A stretch of 64,000 bases of DNA from Candidatus Fredericiella danica (lineage in GTDB: Bacteria > Chloroflexota > Anaerolineae > Caldilineales > Caldilineaceae), in assembly GCA_016713335.1 (NCBI GenBank), contig JADJPH010000014.1:62001-126000 (forward strand), read 5' to 3'. Shown piece after piece: positions 9,774 to 18,933 of the stretch. Numbering within the stretch: position 1 is the first letter of the stretch; each line of letters starts with the position of its first letter. A program made the position numbers and the translations under genes. The notes below the pieces were generated by a model. It was not told the origin of the DNA. It did not search any database and saw only the letters and a program-made list of their open reading frames with translations.

Positions 9774-10486
9774 CTACCTTTGCTCGCAAGCCGCCACAAA
9801 CGCACGGAACAGCGCTTGTGATTCGGCTGCCGCCGGCAGGGCCTCGGGATGCCACTGCACGGCCAACGCAAAGGGATAACCTGCTAGTTCGAGCGCCTCC
9901 ACCGTGCCATCGGGCGCCCATGCCGTCGGCGTCAAACCGGGGGCAACCGTCTGGCAGGCCTGGTGGTGCAGACTATTGACTTCAAACGCTGACTTTCCAA
10001 CAATGGCCTCAAGCCGGCTTTCGCGGGCGACCACCACCGGATGGGCAAGAAAATCATTGGGATATCCAGGGTAATACGTGTGGCGGATCGAGTCTGCCAT
10101 TTCGCTCATATCCTGATAGAGGACGCCGCCGCAGGCAACATTCAACAGTTGCAGCCCACGACAGATCCCAAAGAGCGGTTTGTTTGCTTCGAGCGCCCAC
10201 TGCGCAAGGGCAAGTTCGGTGTGGTCACGTTCTGGATCAACGCCTGCAACAGCACTTATCGCAGCCGTGCCATAGCAGACGGGATTGATGTCGCCACCGC
10301 CCGAAAGCAGGACCCCATCCAACGCAGTGAACTGCGCATACAGGGCTGCGTCATCCAATCCCGGTGGAATCAAGACCGGATCCCTCCCGCGGCGCACACT
10401 GCGCTGACGATTTGGGCGACCAACACGTCAAGTTCGTCGCTTTCATGTGACCCAGGGGTGTGCCGTGTAATGCCAATCGTCGCCAT
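9774..10486 (-). CDS. Class I glutamine amidotransferase, gamma-glutamyl-GABA hydrolase-like (one frameshift)
   Basis: Peptidase C26/PuuD-like amidotransferase of about 237 residues. The start is the ATG at 10486 (MATIGITRHTPGSHESDE), nine bases after AAGGAG. The frame changes near 10385, after VSAVCAAGG. The main part shows LSGGGDINP, the nucleophile elbow FGICRGLQLLN (catalytic Cys), SLHHQA and the catalytic His/Glu in VQWHPE. These enzymes hydrolyse gamma-glutamyl compounds, as in putrescine breakdown or folate polyglutamate trimming. The exact substrate cannot be assigned. Confidence 0.82.
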
Positions 10487-10612
10487 CACTTCAACTCCTT
10501 GACTCAAATTCGAGCATAAGCCAGTATTGTAGCAGAATTTAGGCGAGATCGACCTTCCGACCATCTATACGAACCGCGCCAATTGGCGAAACACATTGAG
10601 AGGAATGATTCC

Positions 10613-11563
10613 ATGCGCTATCGACCGCTGGGCCGCTCCGGCCTTCAGGTTTCCGTCATCGGTTTGGGCACCAATCAATTTGGTGGCAAGGTGGATCAAG
10701 ACGGTGTCAACGAAATCATCGACGGCGCCATCGATCTTGGCGTCAACTTCATCGACACCGCGGACGTCTATCAAGAGGGTAAATCGGAGTCGGCGCTTGG
10801 CATTGCACTCAAGGGCAAATGGGACAAGGTTGTGCTTGCCACCAAAGCGTTTCATCCAGTTGGCGATGGCCCCAACGACAAAGGCGTCTCGCGCTATCAT
10901 CTGATGCATGCTGTCGAAGCGAGCCTGCGTCGGCTGCAGAGTGATCACATCGATCTCTACCAGATGCACCGCTGGGATGATTCTACGCCAATCGAAGAAA
11001 CATTGCGTACGCTGGACGACCTGGTGCGCAGTGGCAAAGTGCGCTACATCGGTGCATCCAATTACCTGGCCTGGCAACTTGCACGCGCTAACGTGCTCGC
11101 CGAGATGCGCGGGTGGACGTCATTCGTCAGCATTCAGAACCACTACCACATGTTCGAACGCGAGTTGGAAAGGGAAATGATTTCCTATTGTAACGCGCAT
11201 CAGGTGGGGATCTTGCCCTATTTCCCGCTCGCAGGTGGCTTTCTCACCGGTAAATACCGGCGCGGCGAACCGGCGCCGGCCGGTTCGCGCGGTGAGTCAA
11301 GCCCCTACGTGCAAGGCTATATGACCGAAGCCAATCACGACAAGCTGGAGGCGTTGATTCGCTGGAGTGAGATGCACGGTCACTCGCTCACTGAATTGGC
11401 GCATGCCTGGCTGCTGGCGCAGCCTGCCGTGAGTTCAGTCATCTCCGGCGCCACCCGGGTGGCGCACGTGCAGGCCAATGTCAAGGGCGCCGAATGGCAG
11501 TTGTCGGCAGAGGAATTGGCAGATGTGAACAAGATCCTCGACGGCGATCTATCGTCGCAATAG
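10613..11563 (+). CDS. Aldo/keto reductase (NADPH-dependent)
   Basis: 316-residue oxidoreductase with a TIM-barrel aldo/keto reductase fold. The full catalytic tetrad is present: D48 and Y53 in FIDTADVYQ, K78 in LATKAF and H119 in YQMHRWD. The C-terminal cofactor region reads SSVISGATRVAHVQAN. The ATG at 10613, with GAGAGGA upstream, is preferred over one at 10583, which would add ten poorly conserved residues. It resembles the YajO/YhdN-like general stress reductases. Its 3' end overlaps that of the convergent SGNH gene. Confidence 0.9.
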   Translation: MRYRPLGRSGLQVSVIGLGTNQFGGKVDQDGVNEIIDGAIDLGVNFIDTADVYQEGKSESALGIALKGKWDKVVLATKAFHPVGDGPNDKGVSRYHLMHAVEASLRRLQSDHIDLYQMHRWDDSTPIEETLRTLDDLVRSGKVRYIGASNYLAWQLARANVLAEMRGWTSFVSIQNHYHMFERELEREMISYCNAHQVGILPYFPLAGGFLTGKYRRGEPAPAGSRGESSPYVQGYMTEANHDKLEALIRWSEMHGHSLTELAHAWLLAQPAVSSVISGATRVAHVQANVKGAEWQLSAEELADVNKILDGDLSSQ

Positions 11564-12428
11564 ACGGTTGTCCCGAAGAAAATTCGATCACCCATTCGAC
11601 GACAATGCCGGCGCTGCGGCTGTTCAGATGAATCCGATCCGTCGTGAGCAGTAAGCCGTTCCGGCGCGAGATGTCATCCAGGCTCTGCCCAAGCAGGAAA
11701 TGCCGCAGGGCTGCCCCCATGACCGGTCCAAATGATTCGGTGTAGACGGGACCGTTAGAGCCGCGTTCTGTGATGAGTATCTCCGCTTGCCGTTCGTGCA
11801 ACGGGAAAAAGGCGGCGCCATGCGCTGCGGCAACCTGCCGCAAAACGTCGTTGAACTCACCTGTCCGCGTGTTTGGGAGCGAGGTCAAATCTTCGCCCAA
11901 CACCGGTAACTGGCTCACTGCCACGACTGCATGTGTGCGCTGTGCCAATTGGGTCAGAATCTCGGCGAAGGTGCTCTCGTACCAGTCGATACTCGGCGTC
12001 ACCGGCAGGTGCTTGCCGCGCGCCGCCAGCTTGCGAATTCGCTCGCTCAAACTGCACTGCACGTCATTCGTACCGACGAGAATTACAACCGCATCGGGAT
12101 TGCATGCTACCACCGAATCTAGCCGTTGCAATGCGTTATAGGCAAGGTCGCCGTTGACACCGGCATTGACAAAAGCGAGTCCCTGGCCGGAGAAGCGTTG
12201 ACGCAGCAGATCGACAAAATCCACACTGACTCGCCCATGGACGATGCTCGCACCCAGGCAAACAACCACGCGCTGCCCTGCCGCCGCGCCACCTTGCGCC
12301 AGAAACTCCGTCGGGTTGCCTTTGGCTGGCTTCTGTACCTGCCGCGCCCAGTAGCCATAGACAGCAATCAGAACTATCACCAGCAAAACGATCAGCAACA
12401 GAGTAATCTGCATCCAGCTCGGCATCAT
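11549..12428 (-). CDS. Membrane-anchored SGNH/GDSL hydrolase (3' frameshift)
   Basis: Esterase or lipase of the SGNH superfamily: N-terminal anchor (residues 6-27), block I VVCLGASIVHG (Ser61), block II Gly in NAGVNGDL, block III GTND (119-122) and the catalytic Asp/His in TTDRIHLN. The uncorrected frame runs to 11481, deep into the convergent reductase gene. At an A run on the plus strand (11579-11582), three bases instead of four would give the natural ending EWVIEFLRDNRLLRR and a stop at 11549. The corrected end is annotated here. The substrate is unknown; acetylated sugars or lysophospholipids are typical. Confidence 0.75.
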
Positions 12429-12813
12429 GCATCGCCCCTTTTTTTTGAATTCTACAAATAGAGGATCTCATTTGACGATTTGTAGGGTCATCGGCAGCTA
12501 CCGTGATCCGGCTAGTCGCTCACTACAAGGTGGGCGGCGAATGACCACCCTCTTTTGCGTCTTGTTGTCTCCGGCCCATAGGAAGCGCGATAATCAATCT
12601 CGCTATGGCCCTGGTTTCAACGCGTCTTGGGTTTGCAGTCACGCCCAGCGCCCCCTTAGGGTGCAGGTGCGCGAAACCCGAATTCAACGCGCCGAACAGG
12701 TATGCACCAATTGTTGGCAGCACAAAGCGCGAGAACACGGCAAGGTCTTATAGACAGCGCCAATTAATAACGAGCACCCGACTGAATAGTTCATGCGAAA
12801 GGACTCCTCCATT
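12429..12813. other. Intergenic region between SGNH hydrolase and alpha-galactosidase
   Basis: 385 bases between divergent genes. Short frames exist on both strands but have no start signal, no conserved motif and no domain-like composition. It should contain the promoters of both flanking genes; no clear -35/-10 pair stands out. Confidence 0.4.
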
Positions 12814-14894
12814 ATGGCAGTGCTTGAACTTCGTAAAGACTACTGGATTCTGGAGACGGCCCACAGCGCATACGCGCTTGGCGCCAATGCCCGTGGGGTC
12901 ATGACAAATCCATATTGGGGCGCCCGGTTGCCCTTCACCGATGATTATCCACAGCCGGTCGACGCAGAAGGTTGGGCCTCTTTCACCGGCCCCGAACAGC
13001 GTACACCGGAGGAATATCCGGCCTATGCCGGTGTAAAATATTCGGAGCCCTGTCTCAAAGCGACCTTCGCCAATGGTGTTCGCGATACGGTGCTCAAATT
13101 CGACTCGCCCAGGTATCGGGCGCCTCACTGGCGTTGATATTCCATGATGCCCACTATCCACCTGACCTTGTGCTCCATTATCGTGTTCACGTCGATTATG
13201 ATCTGATCGAACGATGGGTGGAGGTAACAAACCCAGGCGATGATACCCTGACTCTGGAGCGCATCTGGTCCGCATCCTGGCATCTGCCGTGGGGTGGTGA
13301 TTATCGGCTTTCGCACGTGTCAGGTCGTTGGTTCGACGAATGGCAATTGCATCGAGAACCACTGGACGTAGGCGTCAAAATTCGCAGAGCAGGCGACTCA
13401 CCACCAGCCACCACGCGAATCCATGGTTTGCCCTTGACCGCGGCAACGCCGATGAACAACAGGGTGAAGTATGGTTTGGCGTACTGGCGTGGAGTGGAAA
13501 CTGGAAGCTGGCAGCCGAAGTCACCGACTTTGGGTTAACAAACATCGGCATCGGGATCAACGACTGGGACTTTGCGTGGCGACTGAACCCTGGTGAATCA
13601 TTCACAACCCCCAAGAGCATTGGCGGGTACACCCGTGCCGGCTTCGGCGCAGCGAGCCGTAGACTGCACGACTTCGTCCGCAACGAACTCCTCCCGCACG
13701 GTAAACAGTTGCACAAGATGCTTTACAACTCATGGGAGGCCGTCTTCTTTGATGTGAGCGAAGCGTCACAAATTGCTGTTGCCGAACGCGCGGCGCAAAT
13801 GGGAGTGGAATTGTTTGTCATGGACGATGGCTGGTTCCAGGGACGCAACCGCGACAATGCCGGATTGGGCGATTGGTGGCCCGATCCAAAGAAATTTCCA
13901 AACGGCATCCAGCCGCTGATCGACCGTGTCAATGCATTGGGGATGGAGTTCGGCATCTGGGTTGAGCCGGAGATGGTCAACCCAGACAGCGATCTCTACC
14001 GAGCCCATCCCGGATTGGGTGATTCACTTTCCAAACCGCACACGCACCGAGATGCGCAACCAGTTGATTCTAAATGTCGGCCGGCCTGATGTGCAGGCAT
14101 ACCTGATCGACATCCTGGATCGGTTACTCACAAACCACAAGATTACCTTTATCAAGTGGGACATGAATCGCAATGTCAGCGAGCCGGGATGGCCTGACGC
14201 CCCAGGTGACCCCCGCGAACTCTGGGTCCGTTATGTGCAGGGTCTCTACCACGTATGGGGTACGCTGGCGAAACGGCATCCGCATATCTTTTGGCAGACT
14301 TGCTCGGGCGGTGGCGGCCGCGCCGACTTTGGCATGTTGCACCTCGCCGACCAGGTCTGGGTCAGCGACAACACGGAAGCCACCGCCCGTTTTGGGCATC
14401 AGTATGGTTTCTCCCAGATCTTCCCAGCAATGGTGATGGAGTCGCAGGTCACCCACATGGGCAACCCACCTGCCCCACTGGAATTCCGCTTCCACGTCAG
14501 CATGATGGGCGTGCTTGGCATTAGCAGCGACCTGATGCACTGGACGCCAGAGGAACTGGCGTCGGGCGCAAACCAGATTGACTGTACAGGAAATCCGCCC
14601 CGTCGTGCAACTCGGCGATCAATACCGGCTACTGCCTGCCCAAGATCAGCAGTTCACCGCCATACAATATGTCAGTAAAGACAAAACAGAAGGCGTTCTC
14701 TTTGTCTTCCGGACGCATATCCCCGAGCCGGCAGTGTTACCGCCCGTCTATTTACAGGGTCTGGACCCGCCATTCAATACACGGTCGAAGGCTTCGAAGG
14801 CGTTCGCTCCGGCGAGGCATGGATGAATATCGGCTTGCGTTTCACCCTCGGCGACCTCGAAAGCACCGTGCGCAGGATTCATCGCGTCGCATAG
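12814..14894 (+). CDS. GH36 alpha-galactosidase (at least five frameshifts)
   Basis: Retaining alpha-galactosidase of glycoside hydrolase family 36, about 693 residues if repaired. The conserved blocks are in order but in changing frames: KDYWILETAHSAYALG (N-terminal beta domain), NSWEAVFFDV, ELFVMDDGWF, FGIWVEPEMVNPDS, KWDMNRNVSEPG (catalytic nucleophile Asp in KWD), CSGGGGRADFGML, QVWVSDNTEA (acid/base Asp) and the C-terminal GEAWMNIGLRF. Frame changes fall near 13120, 13400, 14035, 14580 and 14765. The start at 12814 has AAAGGA ten bases upstream. No signal peptide is seen, so it acts on imported melibiose or raffinose-type sugars. The break density is the highest of any long gene here, so true decay is possible. 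Confidence 0.82.
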
Positions 14895-15091
14895 ACTCTG
14901 GCGCCGGCAGGGTCGGCTTCCCGCCTGCCGGCCTTCGTTCCCCCGCCATCGCCCCTCCATTCCTGACATCTCCGCCTGACAACTGTCCTCTCTCCGTCAC
15001 ATTCCGCATGGTTTACTGTCGGCAATCTCTACAGCACAAGATCTATGATGTCAGTTGGCAGTTCAAATGGGATCTGTCATGGAGGCAAAGT

Positions 15092-15235
15092 GTGAGTCCG
15101 ACGCTACTTGAGTTCGTTGTGTTGCTCGGCTTGAGTGTACTTCTGGCAGCCTATAGTTGGGCGCTCTACAAGGCCTTACGCGGCAGAAACTCGTCCACAA
15201 GCGTGGCTGCAACACAGGATTTCAGATGTAGCTGA
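15092..15235 (+). CDS. Small 47-residue membrane protein upstream of the prohibitin-like gene
   Basis: GTG-started frame with a strong GGAGG seven bases before the start. The peptide (VSPTLLEFVVLLGLSVLLA at its start) has one membrane helix at about residues 5-25 and a short polar tail with a Cys near the end. It ends 41 bases before the SPFH gene on the same strand, so it may be a membrane partner of that protein. No family is recognised. Confidence 0.45.
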   Translation: MSPTLLEFVVLLGLSVLLAAYSWALYKALRGRNSSTSVAATQDFRCS

Positions 15236-15276
15236 GCAAGCAAAGTCGATCTCAGCAGATGAAGGAGAACGTGAAA

Positions 15277-16306
15277 ATGCCAAATGAACTTGAAACCGAA
15301 CTGAGGGCGCTGCCAGGAGCGACGCAATCGGGGCAGCAACCCAACGGGCGCGCACCGTCGCCACTGTCCGGCTCGGGTCTGAAGCTGATTTCCATCCCCA
15401 TCCTGATCATTGCGATCGTGGGGGTGATTGCGATGATGCTGCTTATCACCTCGGCCTGGCGCAGCGTAAACCCTGGTTATGTGGGCGTCGTCTTCGACAA
15501 GGTCAACCACCGCGTGACTGCGGGGATATTGGAGCCAGGGTGGGCGTTTATCAACCCATTCACTCAGTCTATCCAGGAGTACCCGGTGACCATCCAAACC
15601 TATTCAATGGTGCAGAAGGGGAGCGAAGGACAGGTTGAAGGGGACGACAGTGTCAAGATTCAGAGCAGCGAAGGCCAACAACTCAACCTTGATGTTGTCA
15701 TCCAGTATCAAGTCAAGAAGGACGAGGCCGGCGCGCTCTATCAGGATTGGGGTGGCGCCTCCATCGAGACAGTAGAGGATCGCGTGGTTCGCCAATACGC
15801 GCTCGCAGGTGCCGGTGATCGCTGCCCAATATGGTTGGGAACAGATCGCGGCTTCCAAGCGCGGCGAGATTGCCAACGAAGTTGCAGGTGGACTCACCGA
15901 TGAGTTCGCCAAGCGCCACCTGGTGCTCGTCTCGTTTGGCATTCGCGAGGTGCATCTACCGGATCCCCTCCAGCAGGCGCTCGACAACAAGATTCAGGCG
16001 CAACAGCAGGCCGAACAGCAGCGATACCAGCTTGAGCAGGCGAAAGTAAAAGCCGAACAGGATAAGGTTGAGGCCCAGGGCCATGCCCAGGCGGTGCAGG
16101 CGCAGGCAGCGGGTGATGCACAAGCTACCCTGATCAAAGCTCAGGCCCAGGCCGAGGCGAACGACCTACTGGCGAAAAGCCTCACCGCAGAGTTGATCCA
16201 TTATCAGCAGGTGCAGCGTTGGGATGGTCACCTGCCGGTTTTCGCTGGCGGCGGCGCCACGCCATTAATCGACGTCAGTGGCCTGGTATCCACCACCGGC
16301 CAGTGA
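15277..16306 (+). CDS. Prohibitin/SPFH-domain membrane scaffold protein (one frameshift)
   Basis: About 343 residues: a polar N-terminus, one membrane helix (about residues 31-58, LISIPILIIAIVGVIAMMLL), the SPFH domain (VNPGYVGVVFDKVNHRV, then LEPGWAFINPF) and a long Gln/Ala/Glu-rich coiled coil (about 220-310). The frame changes near 15806, between VEDRVVRQYA and VPVIAAQYGWEQI. Prohibitin-like proteins form ring-shaped scaffolds that organise membrane microdomains and proteases such as FtsH. The ATG at 15277 has AAGGAG eight bases upstream and is preferred over 15259. Confidence 0.85.
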
Positions 16307-16355
16307 TTTCGTGGCGCTGACCGGTTGGCAGGTAACCGATCGGAAAACTGGGTAT

Positions 16356-16425
16356 CAACAATTAATGCCTAATTGTGAATGGTGCTCGCCCTCGGGTCCC
16401 ATTCACAATCAACTATTAATTGTTG
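16356..16425. repeat. Nested inverted repeat (hairpin) after the prohibitin-like gene
   Basis: Two nested arm pairs. The outer arms are CAACAATTAAT (16356-16366) and ATTAATTGTTG (16415-16425). The inner arms are ATTGTGAATGG (16372-16382) and CCATTCACAAT (16399-16409). The loop is GC-rich and a T-rich stretch follows (16426-16442). It may terminate transcription of the prohibitin-like gene or be a small mobile palindromic element. Confidence 0.55.
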
Positions 16426-16585
16426 TTTATTGGGAGTTTTTTGTGCACCCCCCACGCACCGTCCAACCAATCCTCAAACCTTGCCAATCCCCCATTTCGT
16501 GTTAGGGTCACTGCACATTGACAGACTTGATTTTCCTCTTCGTTGACTGCGTTGCTCTTCCTTCTATGATCAAGGAGCCAACCGA

Positions 16586-18911
16586 ATGGAACCGCGTCTT
16601 TTGGCGCTGTTCTTGCTGACTACTATATCAATTGACCTTGCTGTTGCCGCTTTCGCCTGGCAGTGGCGCAGGCAGCATGGTGCGCGACTGCTTGTTGCAC
16701 TCACACTGGCAGCCGCCTTGCTGTCCGCAGCATATGGCGGTGAAATCGCTCGCAACACCCTCGACGGTAAAGTGGCAATGGATCAGACATTTTCGCTTAC
16801 CGTCGCCCTGGTTGCACCCCTTGCCTTACTGATGGCGATTTGGTATGCCGGTTTTGCATCCTGGCTCACGGCGCGGCGCACTGTGAGCGTCTTTACACCG
16901 GCGTTGATCCTGCTTGCGATCGTCTTGACAAATGCAGGTTCCACCGTCTGTATGTTCGCGGGTATGCGCTGGACATTAGCAAGCCGTCCGCCCTCTTGGC
17001 AAACGCCCCGGGACCACTCTATTGGGCGGGCGCCCTGATTGTCGGCGGGTATTTTGCGCTTTCAGCCCTGGTGCTTGCCCAATCTAGGCATTTCGCATCG
17101 GCGTCACGATTGTCGCAGACAGCGGTGCTCTTGTGCTGCATGGTTGCGCCGGTTGTGGCACTTGGGCTGCAGCTACTTGAACTCGATGTCGCGGGCTTCG
17201 TGATGTCGCTCTCTTTGGCGACGGCGGGCCTGGTCTATCTTTGGGCACTTGCGTTCGACCAGGTCAGGACCAAACCATTGATGGCCGCAATCTGGCCCTA
17301 AGTCTGATAGACACGGGCATATTGATTGTCGATGGGAATAGACGGCTCATCGATATCAACGCCGCCGCTTGCACCATCCTCTCCCTCAAACATGAGGATA
17401 TCGTTGGGACTGGGCTTGATGACATCCTTCGCCCGTGGCCTCGACTGCTAGAAGCAATTGTTGCGGACCCGCCGCTGCCAAACCAGGAAGTGATCCTGCA
17501 AACGGACGGTGCTACACAGTATCTATGGGTCACTTGTCGGTCGGAGCCGGCAAAGGTTGATGCAAACCCAACCCCAATGGTAATTAGCCTCATTGACGCG
17601 ACATCTCATCGCACCGATGATCTGGCACGCCTGGATCAACAGCGATGGCTGGTAGTAGCCGAAGAGCGCGAAATGGCGCGTGATCTACATGATGGTGTGG
17701 GCCAGGTGCTGGGATACGCCTCCACGCAGGCACAGGCCGCGCGGTATCTGCATGGCGGCCAATACCAGATGGCCGACGCGGCGTTGGCACACCTGACGAC
17801 GGTTGTACAGGATGCCCAGACCGATCTACGCAACTTTGTTCTGGGCGCGCAGTTCGGTGAGACCCTGCCGGGCGACTTCGTTGATGCGGTTACCGACTAC
17901 GTCAGCCGTTTCGAAAAGCTCTATGACCAGTCCGTGCGGCTCACCATCGACGCCACGATGCACGACAACTGGTTGGCAACAGATGCACAGACACAGTTGT
18001 TGCACGTCATCCAGGAGGCGCTCACCAATGCTCGGAAGCATGCCCAGGCAACAACCATCGATGTGCTCTGTAGAGTAACCGACAACCTGGTGGAAGTGAC
18101 GATCTCCGACAACGGCATCGGTTTTGATCCGGAATTGATCGATGCCGCCTCCCACTTTGGGTTGGATGTGATGCGCTCGCGAATGGAAGAAGTCGGTGGC
18201 GTGCTGCTGGTGCAGTCCACCGTGGGTGGCGGCGCAAGGATCAGCGCAAAATTGATGGGACCCCCGGTGCAGCCAACGGCCGATGATCTTTTGAGTAGGC
18301 TAAGGATAGTGATCGCCGACGACCAGCCGTTGTTTCGCGATGGTCTGCACAATCTGCTCGCCGCCCGCGGCATCGCCGTGATCGGGCTCGCGGCCGACGG
18401 CGCCGAAGCCGTCCAACGCACCATCGAACTGCAGCCGGACGTCGTGATCATGGATATCCACATGCCTGTCCTGGATGGGTTGGAGGCAACCGAACAGATC
18501 AAGCGCGCACAGCCAGCCGCAAAGGTCCTGATCCTCACAGTCGTCGAGAATGAGGCCACCCTGGTTGACGCCTTGCGACGCGGCGCCTCCGGCTATCTAC
18601 TAAAAACGCTGGATGCGCAGACGCTGTTTGTCATGCTGGAGCAACTGGCGCGCGGGGAAACGGTGTTGACGCCGACCATGGCAACGCATCTTGTTGGCAC
18701 ATTCATGGCCAGTGACGAGCTAGATCTCTCAGTACGCCATCAGGAAATCCTCCGGCTCATGGCGCAGGGGTATACATATCGTCAGATTGCAGCGAAAATT
18801 CATCTCAGTGAGTCAGCAGTGAAGTACAATGCTGGACAGATTATTGATCGGCTCCATGCCCGGACGCGCGCTGAGGCTGTCCGTCTTGCCGAAAAGCGTG
18901 GAATTATCTAG
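16586..18911 (+). CDS. 7TM-PAS histidine kinase fused to a LuxR response regulator (two frameshifts)
   Basis: Sensor kinase of about 775 residues. The 7TM N-terminus spans 16586 to about 17280 in two frames. A PAS domain (LIDTGILIVDGNRRLIDINA), HisKA_3 with the phospho-acceptor His (codon 17688-17690) in EMARDLHDGVGQ, an ATPase domain (HVIQEALTNARKHA, SDNGIGF), a receiver with Asp (codon 18453-18455) in MDIHMPVLDG and a C-terminal LuxR helix-turn-helix (YTYRQIAAKIHLSESAV) follow in one frame. Kinase and DNA-binding regulator in one chain is unusual. The junction at 18289-18292 is a TTTT run; losing one T would create a TGA stop and leave a TTG start for a separate regulator, so the fusion may be an artefact. 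Confidence 0.8.
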
Positions 18912-18933
18912 CTAAGTTATCGAGAAAGCCGCG

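Noticed and set aside
12814..14894. Programmed ribosomal frameshifting in the alpha-galactosidase
   Set aside because: Five or more shifts in both directions without slippery sites or downstream structures fit sequence error or decay, not programmed recoding.
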